Source: Acuticoccus sp963704595 (GTDB taxonomy: Bacteria > Pseudomonadota > Alphaproteobacteria > Rhizobiales > Amorphaceae). Taken from it: a DNA stretch of 64,000 nucleotides. Under the pieces are notes generated by a model that worked only from the letters and a program-made list of their open reading frames with translations, had not been told where the DNA came from and did not search any database. How positions within the stretch are numbered: the stretch's first letter is position 1; every line of letters begins with the position of its first letter. Below are positions 22,271 to 31,431 of the stretch, one piece after another. The stretch spans positions 682,001-746,000 of the forward strand of contig OY969922.1 of NCBI GenBank assembly GCA_963704595.1. Reading direction: 5' to 3'. Position numbers and translations under genes: made by a program.

Positions 22271-22858
22271 ATGGATGCGATCACGGAAAAGGCGGGCCCG
22301 CTGCCGCCGGGGCATGTGCCTGACCTTCTTGGGCCGGGCCTCGGGGTGGTCTTCTGCGGCACTGCGCTCGGGCGCGTGTCGGCAGAGCGGCGTGCGTACT
22401 ACGCTCATCCCGGCAACTTCTTCTGGCGTGCGCTGGCAGAGACCGGCCTCACGCCGCTTCGCCTCCGGCCGCAGGAGTGGCCGCGGCTCATCGAGCACGG
22501 CATCGGGCTCACCGACGTGTCCAAATCGCACTACGGCAACGATGCCGAGCTTCCCGAAGGCGCGTTCGATGCTGCTGCTGTGCGGGAAAAGATGCTGATG
22601 CATCAACCAGCCATCCTCGCCCTCACGTCCAAGACAGCGGCCGCCGCGATCCTCGCCCGCCCGACCGGCAAGATCCCGCTGGGGTTCCAGCCGGATACGA
22701 TCGGTGCGACGCGGCTCTTCGTGCTCACCTCGCCGTCGGGGCAGGCGCGGCGGTACTGGAACGGTGCGCTCTGGCAGGAACTGGCGGACGTGGTGCGCGG
22801 CCGGCCCGCGAAGGTTGACTTGAATCGCCCGTCCTCGCTTAGTCCCCCGGTGGCTTGA
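22271..22858 (+). CDS. Uracil-DNA-glycosylase-superfamily protein (MUG/TDG-like)
   Basis: A 195-residue DNA repair glycosylase-like protein. The first active-site motif region is GVVFCGTALGRVSAERRAYY, where the usual GxNP or GxDP is CGTALG; then AHPGNFFWRAL, GIGLTDVSKSHYGNDAEL and a final loop VLTSPSGQARRYWN. These match the mismatch-specific (MUG) branch, which removes uracil or thymine opposite guanine, although the first motif lacks the canonical asparagine, so base preference is uncertain. It lies alone between ftsH and glmM, 13 bp before the latter. Confidence 0.8.
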   Translation: MDAITEKAGPLPPGHVPDLLGPGLGVVFCGTALGRVSAERRAYYAHPGNFFWRALAETGLTPLRLRPQEWPRLIEHGIGLTDVSKSHYGNDAELPEGAFDAAAVREKMLMHQPAILALTSKTAAAAILARPTGKIPLGFQPDTIGATRLFVLTSPSGQARRYWNGALWQELADVVRGRPAKVDLNRPSSLSPPVA

Positions 22859-22871
22859 TTGAGGGTTGATG

Positions 22872-24218
22872 ATGGCGCGTAAGTATTTCGGCACCGATGG
22901 CATTCGCGGCCGCGCCAACGGCCGGGCGATGACGCCCGAGATCGCGATGCGCGTTGGCATGGCGACGGGGCTGGTGCTGGCCGCCGAGCATGAGGGGCGC
23001 CAGCGCATCGTCATCGGCAAGGATACGCGCCTCTCCGGCTACATGCTGGAGACCGCCATGGTCGCGGGCTTCACCGCCGTGGGGGCCGACGTGTTCCTGC
23101 TGGGGCCGATGCCGACGCCCGCCGTCGCGATGCTGACCCGCTCGCTCCGGGCCGACATCGGCGTGATGATTTCCGCCTCGCACAACGCCTACGACGACAA
23201 CGGCATCAAGATCTTTGGCGCGGACGGCTTCAAGCTGTCGGACGACGTGGAGGCGCGGATCGAGAGGCTGATGGACAGCGACCTCACCCGCCGCCTCGCC
23301 ACCGGCGCCGATATCGGCCGCGCCAAGCGGGTGGAGGGCGACCGCTTCCGCTACGTCGAGTTCGCCAAGCGCACGTTCCCGCGCACCCTCAGCCTCGACG
23401 GGCTGCGCGTGGTGGTCGACTGCGCCAATGGCGCGGCCTACCGCGTCGCGCCCGACGTCCTGTGGGAGCTCGGCGCCGAGGTGATGACGCTGGGCGTCGA
23501 GCCCGACGGCCTCAACATCAACCGCGACTGCGGGTCCACCTCGCTGGATGCGATCCGCGCCAAGGTGCTCGAGGTCCGCGCCGACATCGGCATCGCGCTG
23601 GATGGCGACGCCGACCGCGTCATCATCATCGACGAGAAGGGCAAGATCGTCGATGGTGACCAGCTTCTCGCGGTGATCGCGGCGTCCTGGCTCAGGTCCG
23701 AGCGGCTCAAGCACGGCACGGTGGTCGCGACCGTGATGAGCAACCTCGGCATGGAGCGCTACCTGGAATCGATCGGCGTCAACCTGATCCGTACCAAGGT
23801 CGGTGACCGGTACGTGGCGGAAGAGATGCGCGCGGGCGACTACAACATCGGCGGTGAGCAGTCCGGCCACATCATCCTCAGCGATTACACAACCACCGGG
23901 GACGGCATCCTTGCGGCGCTGGAGCTTCTCTCCGTCGTCGCCCAGTCGGGCAAGAAGGTGTCCGAGATCTGCCACCGTTTCGAGCCTGTGCCGCAGATCC
24001 TCAAGAACGTGCGCTTCAATGGCGGCAAGCCGCTGGAGGCGCCTGCCGTCACCGCCGCGATCACCAGCGCCAAGGAAAAGCTCGGCAGCGCCGGGCGGAT
24101 CCTGATCCGCCCGTCCGGCACCGAGCCGCTGATCCGCATCATGGCCGAGGGCGACGACGCCGCGCTCGTCAACGCGCTGGTCGACGAGCTTTGCGACGTC
24201 GTCAGCGCCAACGGCTGA
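22872..24218 (+). CDS. glmM: Phosphoglucosamine mutase
   Basis: GlmM converts glucosamine-6-phosphate to glucosamine-1-phosphate for peptidoglycan and lipopolysaccharide. The family start ARKYFGTDGIRGRANG is present. The catalytic serine lies in MISASHNAYDDNGIKIFG (about residue 102). The metal loop is LDGDADRVIIID, the sugar loop is GGEQSGHIIL, and the phosphate loop is RPSGTEPLIRIM. ATG at 22872 is chosen because GAGGG ends six bases before it; an ATG three bases earlier is possible. It converges with the monooxygenase gene, four bases away. Confidence 0.96.
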   Translation: MARKYFGTDGIRGRANGRAMTPEIAMRVGMATGLVLAAEHEGRQRIVIGKDTRLSGYMLETAMVAGFTAVGADVFLLGPMPTPAVAMLTRSLRADIGVMISASHNAYDDNGIKIFGADGFKLSDDVEARIERLMDSDLTRRLATGADIGRAKRVEGDRFRYVEFAKRTFPRTLSLDGLRVVVDCANGAAYRVAPDVLWELGAEVMTLGVEPDGLNINRDCGSTSLDAIRAKVLEVRADIGIALDGDADRVIIIDEKGKIVDGDQLLAVIAASWLRSERLKHGTVVATVMSNLGMERYLESIGVNLIRTKVGDRYVAEEMRAGDYNIGGEQSGHIILSDYTTTGDGILAALELLSVVAQSGKKVSEICHRFEPVPQILKNVRFNGGKPLEAPAVTAAITSAKEKLGSAGRILIRPSGTEPLIRIMAEGDDAALVNALVDELCDVVSANG

Positions 24219-24222
24219 CGCC

Positions 24223-26022
24223 CTAGCTGGTATGGTGCACGGGCGGGACGCCGTAGACGGGCGTCTCGATCCCCTCCATCCGCGCCTTGAGCTGGATCGC
24301 CAGGAACTGCGAGTAGTGGCGCGACTGGTGGAGGTTGCCGCCGTGGAACCACAGGTTCTCCTGTGCCGTCGGCTTCCACATGTTGCGCGGCTCGCCCTCC
24401 CACGGGCCGGGGTCCTTGTAGGTGCCGGAGCCGAGGCCCCAGACCTTGCCCACCTTGTCCGCCATCTCCTGTGACACGAGGTCGGCGACGAAGCCGTTCA
24501 TCGAGCCGTAGCCGGTGGCGTAGACGATGAGATCCGCCGGCAGTTCCTCGCCGCTGGTGAGGCGCACGCCGGTCTCTGTGATCTCGTCGACGTCGCCGGG
24601 AACAACCTTGATCTCGCCTGATGCGATCAGCTCGGAGGCGCCGATGTCGATGTAGTAGCCGGAGCCGCGGCGGACGTAGAGCATCTGGATGCCGCTCTCG
24701 TCGTCGCCCCAGTGGAGCTGGAAGCCGGATGCGGCGAGGCGGTCGTAAAAGTCCTTGTCGTGGGCTCGGATGCGGTCGTGGAGCTCCTTCTGGTGCTCGT
24801 GCATGATCGCGTAGGGCCAGGAGGCGAAGATCATGTCGGCCTTGTGGGTGGTGATCCCTTTCCGGGCCGCCTTCTCGGAGTAGAGCGGGCCGAGGCCGAG
24901 CTCCATCAGCGTGTCGGAGCGGACGACGTGGGTGGGCGAGCGCTGGATCATCGTGACGTCCGCGTCGTGCTCCCAGAGGGAGGCGGCGATGTCGTGCGCG
25001 GAGTTGTTGGAGCCGACGATGACGACGCGCTTGCCGGCATAGGCGTCCGGCCCCGGATGGGCGCTGGAGTGGTGCTGTTCGCCCCGGAAGCGGTCCATGC
25101 CCTTGAAGGTCGGCTTGTTGGGCTTGGCGGACATGCCGGTGGCGAAGACGAGGTGCGTCGGCTTGAGGACCACCTCGGCGCCGTCGCGGTCGACGACGAC
25201 GGTCCAGGTCTTCGACGCCTCGTCGAAGCTCGCGGACTTGCAGGTGGAGCTCGTCCAGTAATTGAGCTCCATGATCTTCGTGTACATCTCGAGAAAGTCG
25301 CCCATCTTGTCCTTCGGCGCGAAGACGGGCCAGTTCTTCGGAAAGTCCATGTAGGGGAGGTGGTCGTACCAGACCGGATCGTGCAGGGCGAGTGACTTGT
25401 AGCGGTTGCGCCAGCTGTCGCCGGCTTTGGCGTTCTTCTCGAGGATGATTGCGGAGACGCCGAGTTGCTTGAGGCGGGCGCCGAGCGCGATACCGCCCTG
25501 GCCGCCGCCGATGATGACGACGTAGGGCTGCACCTCGGTGCCGAGGCTGGCGTCCTCCGCCTGCCGCTCCTCAAGCCACGACGGGCGCTTCTTGCCCTGC
25601 CCGTGCCTGGCGCCGAGCGGGCGGCGTTCGCCCACGGTCTCCTCGTGCCCCTTCAGCGATTCCATCGTGGTGAGGAGGGTGAAGATCTTGCCGTTCCGGA
25701 CGCGGATGTAGCCCTCACCCCTGGCGAGGGCGGTCTCGAAGGTGAAGAACCCCTTGGTGATGTCGCCGTCGGTCTCGACCGCGTAGCGCGGGTCGAGCGC
25801 GAAGCCGGTCGGGTTCGTGCCGGCGAGCTGGTGTTCCAGCATGTCGCGGATCTCGGCGTGACCCTCGACCGTCTTGAGGTTCCAGGTGAATGTGAGGAGG
25901 TCGCGCCAGTAGCAGTCCTCGGCGAAGAGGGCGACGGTGCGGTCGATGTCGCCTGCTGCGAGCGCCTCGCCAAGGTCCGTCAGCACCGCCGAGACGGCGG
26001 ACTCGTGGGTTTTGGTTAGCAT
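24223..26022 (-). CDS. Flavin-containing monooxygenase with N-terminal NTF2/SnoaL-like domain
   Basis: A 599-residue two-domain protein. Residues 1 to about 150 form a SnoaL/NTF2-like domain (LGEALAAGDIDRTVALFAED, then FTWNLKTVEGHAEIRDML). From about 170 there is a class B flavin monooxygenase: FAD motif VVIIGGGQGGIALGARLK, FMO fingerprint-like FRGEQHHSSAHPGP, NADPH motif VVIVGSNNSAHDIAASLW and LIVYATGYGSMNGF. Such enzymes use NADPH and oxygen to oxidise N, S or carbonyl carbons; the substrate is unknown. ATG 26022 follows GGGAGGAAAC, an excellent ribosome site, which rules out the longer open frame upstream. Confidence 0.88.
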   Translation of the reverse strand: MLTKTHESAVSAVLTDLGEALAAGDIDRTVALFAEDCYWRDLLTFTWNLKTVEGHAEIRDMLEHQLAGTNPTGFALDPRYAVETDGDITKGFFTFETALARGEGYIRVRNGKIFTLLTTMESLKGHEETVGERRPLGARHGQGKKRPSWLEERQAEDASLGTEVQPYVVIIGGGQGGIALGARLKQLGVSAIILEKNAKAGDSWRNRYKSLALHDPVWYDHLPYMDFPKNWPVFAPKDKMGDFLEMYTKIMELNYWTSSTCKSASFDEASKTWTVVVDRDGAEVVLKPTHLVFATGMSAKPNKPTFKGMDRFRGEQHHSSAHPGPDAYAGKRVVIVGSNNSAHDIAASLWEHDADVTMIQRSPTHVVRSDTLMELGLGPLYSEKAARKGITTHKADMIFASWPYAIMHEHQKELHDRIRAHDKDFYDRLAASGFQLHWGDDESGIQMLYVRRGSGYYIDIGASELIASGEIKVVPGDVDEITETGVRLTSGEELPADLIVYATGYGSMNGFVADLVSQEMADKVGKVWGLGSGTYKDPGPWEGEPRNMWKPTAQENLWFHGGNLHQSRHYSQFLAIQLKARMEGIETPVYGVPPVHHTS

Positions 26023-26129
26023 TCTTGTTTCCTCCCGCTCGGCTCGTTTCGGCCGTTTGGGGAGGAGTGTGCGACCGTGCGGGGAAACTGTGAACCCGCC
26101 CGGTCGGCTTTTTTGTGCCGGCGGTCCGC

Positions 26130-27110
26130 TCAGCTCCAGCGCAGCGCCGGCGTGTGGACCGGCGCGTCCCACAGCGCCGTCATCTCCGCGTCGAGCGCGG
26201 TCAAAGTCACGGACGCGCCCTGCATTTCGAGCGACGTGCAGTAGTTGCCGACGAGGGAGCGGGCGATGACGATGTCGAGGTCGTCGCAGCGGCGGGCGAC
26301 GGCGTCCATCACGAGGTAGAGCTCCATCAGCGGCGTCCCGCCCATGCCGTTGACGAGAACGAGGACGTTGCCGGTGTCGGGCAGCGCCTCGGTGATCGCG
26401 CCCATCATCTCGGCAACGATCTCGTCCGCGCTCTTCATGGTGGCGCGGCGGCGGCCGGGCTCGCCGTGGATGCCGACGCCGAACTCCATCTCGTCGTCGG
26501 CAAGGTCGAACGTCGCGCGGCCTGCGGCGGGGACGGTGCAGGAGGAGAGGGCGACGCCGATGGTGGCCGTCGCCGCGTTGACCCGCTCGCCGAGCGCCTT
26601 GAGGTCGGCCAGCGAGCGGCCTTCCTCGGCCGCGGCACCGACGATCTTCTCCACCACCACGGTGCCGGCGACGCCGCGGCGGCCCTGGCTGTGGGTGGAG
26701 GTCTCCACCGCAACGTCGTCGTTCGTGAGGACAATGGCGCATTCGCCGCCGTACATCTCGGCGGCCATCTCGAAGTTCATCACGTCGCCGGCGTAGTTCT
26801 TGACGATGAAGAGGACTCCGGCGCCGCCGTCGACCGCTTCGGCGGCGGCGAGGATCTGGTCGGGCGTCGGGCTGGTGAAGATCTCGCCGGGGCAGGCGGA
26901 GTCGAGCATCCCCTTGCCGACGTAGCCGCCGTGGAGCGGCTCGTGGCCGGAGCCGCCGCCGGAGACCAGCGCGACCTTGCCGCTCTTCTTGCGGGCGCGG
27001 GTGACGTAGCGGGGCGAGAAGTGGACCGAGACGAGGTCGCCATGGGCTCTGCCGAAGCCGGAGAGGCTCTGGTCGAGGGCGGTGTCGGGGCTGTTGATGA
27101 GCTTCTTCAT
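26130..27110 (-). CDS. dhaK: Dihydroxyacetone kinase subunit DhaK
   Basis: DhaK binds dihydroxyacetone covalently through a histidine hemiaminal. Segments seen include VALVSGGGSGHEPLHGGYVG (about residues 46-65, with substrate-contacting His), FIVKNYAGDVMNFEMA, and GRRGVAGTVVVEKIVGAAAE; NGMGGTPLMELYLV is near the C-terminus. Length 326 residues. The start overlaps the dhaL stop as ATGA at 27107-27110. No DhaM-type PTS phosphodonor is in the window, so the phosphoryl source (ATP or PTS) cannot be decided here. Relatives also phosphorylate other ketose substrates. Confidence 0.92.
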   Translation of the reverse strand: MKKLINSPDTALDQSLSGFGRAHGDLVSVHFSPRYVTRARKKSGKVALVSGGGSGHEPLHGGYVGKGMLDSACPGEIFTSPTPDQILAAAEAVDGGAGVLFIVKNYAGDVMNFEMAAEMYGGECAIVLTNDDVAVETSTHSQGRRGVAGTVVVEKIVGAAAEEGRSLADLKALGERVNAATATIGVALSSCTVPAAGRATFDLADDEMEFGVGIHGEPGRRRATMKSADEIVAEMMGAITEALPDTGNVLVLVNGMGGTPLMELYLVMDAVARRCDDLDIVIARSLVGNYCTSLEMQGASVTLTALDAEMTALWDAPVHTPALRWS

Positions 27111-27736
27111 GGCGTTTCCTCGGTCAGGCGGGCGGCGATGGCGCGGGTGATGACGTAGGCGCTCATGGCGCCGGGGTCGATGTGCCCGATGGCGCGCTCG
27201 CCGAGAAACGCCGCGCGGCCGAAGCGTGCAGTGATGTCGCGCGTCGCTTCCATGCCGGCCTTTGCGGTGTCGACGGCGTTGGCGGCGATGTCGGCCGGCG
27301 GCAGGGCGGCATCGGCGGTGAGCTGTTCGGAGAGCGGGACGAGAACGTCGAGCATCGTCTTGTCGCCGCGGCTCGCCTTGCCGCGGGCGGCGACGGCGGC
27401 GGTTCCGCCGGAGACCAGCGCGGCGACGGTTGCGGGCGTCAGCGGATCGTTGATGCCGGGGGTCTTGGCGGCGGCGAGGACGAAGCTTGCGAACAGCGGG
27501 CCGGACGCGCCGCCGACGGACTTCATCAGCGTCATCGCGATCTCCTTCAACGCCGCGTCGGGTGCGAGCGGCGCAAGGTCGGGCGCGACAGCCGCAACCG
27601 CGTCGAGCCCGCGGCGGACGTTGAGGTAGTGGTCGCCGTCGCCGATGGCACGGTCCAGCCCCTCGATCTCCGCCTCGCTGGCGAGGATGGCCTGACGCGC
27701 CGTCTCGAATGCTGCAAGAATGGCGGCGGTGGACAT
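27107..27736 (-). CDS. dhaL: Dihydroxyacetone kinase subunit DhaL
   Basis: DhaL is the nucleotide-binding partner of DhaK. It is an all-helical protein of 209 residues. The acidic magnesium-binding signature is DRAIGDGDHYLNVRRGLDAV (about residues 29-48), and KSVGGASGPLFASFVLAA and GDKTMLDVLVPLS are conserved phosphate-handling segments. The start at 27736 gives MSTAAILAAFETARQ; a longer frame upstream is low in family resemblance and is rejected. It is translationally coupled to dhaK. Confidence 0.9.
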   Translation of the reverse strand: MSTAAILAAFETARQAILASEAEIEGLDRAIGDGDHYLNVRRGLDAVAAVAPDLAPLAPDAALKEIAMTLMKSVGGASGPLFASFVLAAAKTPGINDPLTPATVAALVSGGTAAVAARGKASRGDKTMLDVLVPLSEQLTADAALPPADIAANAVDTAKAGMEATRDITARFGRAAFLGERAIGHIDPGAMSAYVITRAIAARLTEETP

Positions 27737-27955
27737 CAGCGCCCGCCCTTGTGGGCCGTTTGGCCGGGGAGGGACGGCGCGGTTCGGTCGGGTGTCACGG
27801 ATCGGTTGCCTCGTTCTTTCGGGCGCCGACTGTCGGGGCCGGCGGACGAGCCTGTCAACGGGGACGCCGGCATCGTTTCGCCCTTCCGCTTCACCCGGGT
27901 GTAAGGTTTGTCCGCTACCACGCGGCCGTTTCATAAGGTGCAAAAGGAGACAATC

Positions 27956-28171
27956 ATGCGCGTGTTTTATACTGCCGTCTTTTTCGTGTTTCTCGCCGCG
28001 GTCATCATCTTCGCGTTCCAGAACCTCACCTCGGTGGTGGTGAACTTCCTCGGCTTTTCCGTGCAGGCGCCGATGGCGATCGTGATCGCGGGCGTCTACG
28101 TCATCGGGATGCTCACCGGCAGCAGCCTGTTTGCGGCGCTGCGCAACTATCTCCGCTCCAAGCCGCACTGA
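27956..28171 (+). CDS. LapA-domain (DUF1049) small inner-membrane protein
   Basis: A 71-residue protein with two membrane helices: FYTAVFFVFLAAVIIFAFQN and PMAIVIAGVYVIGMLTGSSL, then a basic tail (ALRNYLRSKPH). This is the layout of the lipopolysaccharide assembly protein A domain, whose FQN between helices is typical. The ATG at 27956 follows AAAGGAGA. It stands alone, divergent from dhaL, with a hairpin at 28184 downstream. In enterobacteria LapA works with LapB in LPS regulation; the role in this organism is inferred. Confidence 0.82.
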   Translation: MRVFYTAVFFVFLAAVIIFAFQNLTSVVVNFLGFSVQAPMAIVIAGVYVIGMLTGSSLFAALRNYLRSKPH

Positions 28172-28183
28172 GGTTTTTCGAGC

Positions 28184-28209
28184 GGCGGGCGCGTTGCGGC
28201 ACGCCCGCC
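28184..28209 (+). terminator. GC-rich hairpin after the LapA-like gene
   Basis: GGCGGGCG at 28184-28191 pairs with CGCCCGCC at 28202-28209. There is no following T tract on the plus strand, so terminator activity is only possible. The rest of the gap to 28440 holds no gene I can support. Confidence 0.35.
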
Positions 28210-28440
28210 AGCGGCCCACCCATCACCGGCGGGCAACATGTTGAAGGATCGTGCGAAAATATCTCATCGCCAGGTTGTGTTGGGCACCGTAAGATAATCG
28301 TCCGATAGTTCGGTTGCCGTGCGCGCCGGTCCGCCCTTTCTACAGGCGGGCGGCGCAGGCGCGAGCCGTCGAAGCGCTTCCCGAGTGCCGGTCCGGGACG
28401 GTGGTCCGGTCCGATGAAACTTTCGATTGGATATCGCCGA

Positions 28441-30045
28441 ATGAAATTTCCGCTCGCATTCCTTCTGGTTCCCGTCGTCGGGGCCTTCCCGGTTCTCGCC
28501 GCCCCGGGCATCACCACGGCGGACGTCAACTTTCGCGCCGGGCCCGGTACCGACAACACTTCGTTCGGCGTCCTGCCGAACGGCACCGACGTCGACATCG
28601 GCACCTGCGATGCCAACGGCTGGTGCGCCATCACGGTGGACGGGGTCGCGGGCTACGCGAGCCAGGACTACCTCCAGTCCCAGGCACCCGTTTCAGACGA
28701 CGGCACAACGGCGGACGGCAGCGACGACGCGGCGCCCGCCTATACCGACGCCGAGCTCGACACGCTGGTCGCCCCCGTCGCGCTCTATCCCGACGCAGTT
28801 CTGGCGCAGGTCCTGGTCGCGGTGACGGTCCCGCTCGACATCGTGAAGGCGCAGCGCTGGATCGCCGACAACAAGGACCTTGCCGCGGACAAGCGCGCCG
28901 CGGCGACGGAAGCCGAGGGCTGGGACGAAAGCGTCGCCACCCTTGCCGCAGGCTTCCCGTCGGTGATCGACCAGCTCGGGAACGACCTCGACAACACGCA
29001 GGCCCTCGGCGACGCGGTGATCCTCGACACCGACGCCGTGATGGCGGCCGTGCAGCGCCAGCGCGCCAAGGCGCAGGGCCTCGGCAACCTCGCCACCAAC
29101 GAGGCGCAGACGGTGACGGTGAACAACGACAACCAGATCACCATCGCGCCCGCCAAACCCGACGTGATCTACGTGCCGACCTACAACCCGGCCACGGTCT
29201 ACACCACGGCAGCGCCCGCGCCGGTGTACGTGGAGACGGGCAACTCCGGGTCCGACGTCGGCGCCGCGATCGCCACCGGCGCGATCGCGTTTGCGGCCGG
29301 CTACGCAGTGAGCAGCGTCTTCGACAACAACTGGAACAACAATTACTGGTACGGGCCGCCACGGATCGACTGGAACGACGGCGCCTTCTATCCGCGGCCG
29401 GGTTACCGGGGCGACGTCGACGTCAATGTCCGCAGGAACAACGTGCGGGTTGGCGACGTGAATGTCGGCAACAACGTGAACGTCGGCAACCGGATCGGGA
29501 ACAACGACGGCAACCGGATTGGCAACAGCGCGGGCAACCGCGGCTGGCAGCCGACGCCGCAGCAGCGCGCCAACGCGCGGCGCCAGATCGACGACCGCGG
29601 CGGCAATATGGGCGGCAACCGCGTCGCGGCGGCCGGAAACCGCGGCTCCGGCGGCGGAGGGCAGACGCGGCCGAACGCTGCGAGCATCGAGCGCGGGCTG
29701 GAAAACCGCGGTGGCGGCACGCAGCGTGCGAACCGGCCCGCGCAGGGTGACCGGCAGGCGAACAGGCCCCAGGCGAACCGCCCGGCTCAGGCGAACAGGC
29801 CCAGCGCGAACAGGGCTCAGGCGAACCGGCCTGCCAAGGTTTCCAGGCCGAAGCAGGCGAAGGCGCCGCAGCGCGCGGCACCACAGCGGCAGACCGCGTT
29901 CCACCAGGGCGGCAACCGCCGGCCGCAGGCGGCAGCGCAGGCCCGCGGCAATCGCAGCGTCCAGCGCGGCGGGCGGCAGATGCGGGCGGGCGGTGGCGGC
30001 GGCCGCCGTGGCGGCGGCGGGCACCGCGGTGGCGGGCGTCGATGA
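28441..30045 (+). CDS. DUF3300 protein with SH3-like domain and basic low-complexity tail
   Basis: A 534-residue exported protein. The signal peptide is KFPLAFLLVPVVGAFPVLAA. Residues about 22-75 form a bacterial SH3 domain (TTADVNFRAGPGTDN, then GWCAITVDGVAGYASQDYL). Residues about 95-250 are the DUF3300 module (LVAPVALYPDAVLAQVLVAV and IAPAKPDVIYVPTYNPATVY). The remainder is Asn/Gly-rich, then strongly basic with ANRP-type repeats and a Gly-Arg tail. ATG 28441 is preferred over 28414 because it starts the signal peptide directly. It is followed by a DUF2950 gene, a common partner. Function is unknown; an envelope role is inferred. Confidence 0.82.
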   Translation: MKFPLAFLLVPVVGAFPVLAAPGITTADVNFRAGPGTDNTSFGVLPNGTDVDIGTCDANGWCAITVDGVAGYASQDYLQSQAPVSDDGTTADGSDDAAPAYTDAELDTLVAPVALYPDAVLAQVLVAVTVPLDIVKAQRWIADNKDLAADKRAAATEAEGWDESVATLAAGFPSVIDQLGNDLDNTQALGDAVILDTDAVMAAVQRQRAKAQGLGNLATNEAQTVTVNNDNQITIAPAKPDVIYVPTYNPATVYTTAAPAPVYVETGNSGSDVGAAIATGAIAFAAGYAVSSVFDNNWNNNYWYGPPRIDWNDGAFYPRPGYRGDVDVNVRRNNVRVGDVNVGNNVNVGNRIGNNDGNRIGNSAGNRGWQPTPQQRANARRQIDDRGGNMGGNRVAAAGNRGSGGGGQTRPNAASIERGLENRGGGTQRANRPAQGDRQANRPQANRPAQANRPSANRAQANRPAKVSRPKQAKAPQRAAPQRQTAFHQGGNRRPQAAAQARGNRSVQRGGRQMRAGGGGGRRGGGGHRGGGRR

Positions 30046-30065
30046 TCATGGGACGCGGGAAAACG

Positions 30066-30983
30066 ATGGCACATTTCAAGACCGGGCTGCTGATTGCCGC
30101 CTCGACCCTTTTCGCAACGGCAGCGCTCGCCGAGCCCGCCGCCTACGAGACGCCGGACGCGGCAGCGGGCGCGATCGTCGACGCGCTCGACGCTCGGGAC
30201 GTCGACGCGCTGGTGGCGGTGTTCGGGCCCGACGCGCGCGACCTCGTCCTCAGCGGCAACGACGAGCAGGATCGCGAGACTTGGGGCAACTTCCTCACCG
30301 CCTACAACGAGATGCACCGTTTCGTGCTGAACGAGGCCGAGGATAGCGCCACGCTCCTGATCGGCGAGGACCAGTGGAGCTTCCCGGCCCCGCTCGCAAA
30401 GGGCGAGGACGGCCTGTGGCGGTTCGATCCCGAGGCGGCCCGCGAGACGGTGCTCGAGCGGCGGATCGGCAACAACGAGCTCGACGTCATGGAGCTCCTG
30501 AGAGGCTACACTCTCGCGCAGGAGACTTATCGCGACGCCGATCACGACGGCGACGGCGTGCTCGAGTTCGCCGCCGCGATCCTGAGCGCCCCCGGCGAGC
30601 GCAACGGCCTCTACTGGCCCGCCGAGGAGGGCGAGCCGGAAAGCCCGATCGGCGATTTCGTCGCCCGCGCGGCCGCCAGCGGCTACAGCGTCGACGGCAC
30701 AGACGAAACGCCGGAGCCCTATCTCGGCTACTACTTCACGATCCTTGAAGGGCAGGGGCCGGACGCGCCGGGCGGTGCGTACAGCTACGTGATCAACGGC
30801 AACATGGTCGCCGGCCACGCGATGCTCGCCTTTCCCGCAGCCCACGGCGAGACCGGGATCATGAGCTTCATGATCGGCGAGAACGGGACGATCTACGAGG
30901 CCGACCTCGGCGAGGAGACGCTGGACCGCGCCACCGGGATCGCCCTCTTCGTCCCCGGCCCGGAATGGACCCCAGTCGACTGA
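30066..30983 (+). CDS. DUF2950 exported protein
   Basis: A 305-residue protein with a clear signal peptide (LLIAASTLFATAALAEP). It matches the DUF2950 family: ETPDAAAGAIVDALDARDVD, then ERRIGNNELDVMELLRGYTL, GYYFTILEGQGPDAPGGAYSY and FMIGENGTIYEADLG near the C-terminus. The start at 30066 lies 21 bases after the DUF3300 stop, and these two families usually travel together, suggesting a shared periplasmic or outer-membrane job. No biochemical function is known. A perfect hairpin lies at 30996. Confidence 0.85.
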   Translation: MAHFKTGLLIAASTLFATAALAEPAAYETPDAAAGAIVDALDARDVDALVAVFGPDARDLVLSGNDEQDRETWGNFLTAYNEMHRFVLNEAEDSATLLIGEDQWSFPAPLAKGEDGLWRFDPEAARETVLERRIGNNELDVMELLRGYTLAQETYRDADHDGDGVLEFAAAILSAPGERNGLYWPAEEGEPESPIGDFVARAAASGYSVDGTDETPEPYLGYYFTILEGQGPDAPGGAYSYVINGNMVAGHAMLAFPAAHGETGIMSFMIGENGTIYEADLGEETLDRATGIALFVPGPEWTPVD

Positions 30984-30995
30984 TCCCAATGCCGT

Positions 30996-31018
30996 CTGCG
31001 GCGCACCCTGCGCCGCAG
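30996..31018 (+). terminator. Perfect ten-base-pair hairpin after the DUF2950 gene
   Basis: CTGCGGCGCA, loop CCC, TGCGCCGCAG, starting 13 bases after the stop. It lacks a T tract, but the stem is strong and well placed for ending the DUF3300-DUF2950 transcript. Confidence 0.5.
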
Positions 31019-31177
31019 CCGCCTCCACTGGGCGGGCGATAGCAACGTTTCCGCGAACGGCCTCGCGCCCGAAAGTATCGGCATCCCCGCGACTTGCGGC
31101 ACCGGCAGCGCACGACCGTGCGCCGGCCAGAGGCCGCCCCCGCGGAGGCCGCGCAGCGATCAGCGGTGAGCGAAAAA

Positions 31178-31264
31178 TGGTGCGGGCGGTCGGACTCGAA
31201 CCGACATATCCGTGAGGACGGCGGATTTTGAGTCCGCTGCGTCTACCAATTCCGCCACGCCCGC
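31178..31264 (-). tRNA. tRNA-Leu (anticodon CAA)
   Basis: The reverse strand folds as a class II tRNA. Acceptor GCGGGCG pairs with CGCCCGC, followed by discriminator A and encoded CCA. The anticodon stem GCGGA/TCCGC encloses loop CTCAAAA, so the anticodon is CAA, reading UUG. The T arm contains GGTTCGAGTCC. The gene is 87 bases including CCA. Confidence 0.95.
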
Positions 31265-31431
31265 GGCTTGCCGCCATGCGGCGCGAAGGGCGGCTGACGC
31301 CTGCCCACCACGCCGTCACCGGCCGCTGTTCCTACCCTTTCCAACCGGCACACTGCAAGCGGGTCGCGCCGCTGCGGCGTCCATTGCACGTCGCCTGAAA
31401 CAACGCTGGATCACAACATGCGGTTGCGGTA

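Noticed and set aside
24223..26742. An 839-codon form of the flavin monooxygenase.
   Set aside because: The extra N-terminus is antisense-phase Arg/Gly/His-rich sequence over dhaK. The strong ribosome site before 26022 fixes the start.
27107..28219. A longer DhaL with about 160 additional N-terminal residues.
   Set aside because: The extension has no DhaL resemblance and overlaps the divergent LapA-like gene; the ATG at 27736 fits the family start.
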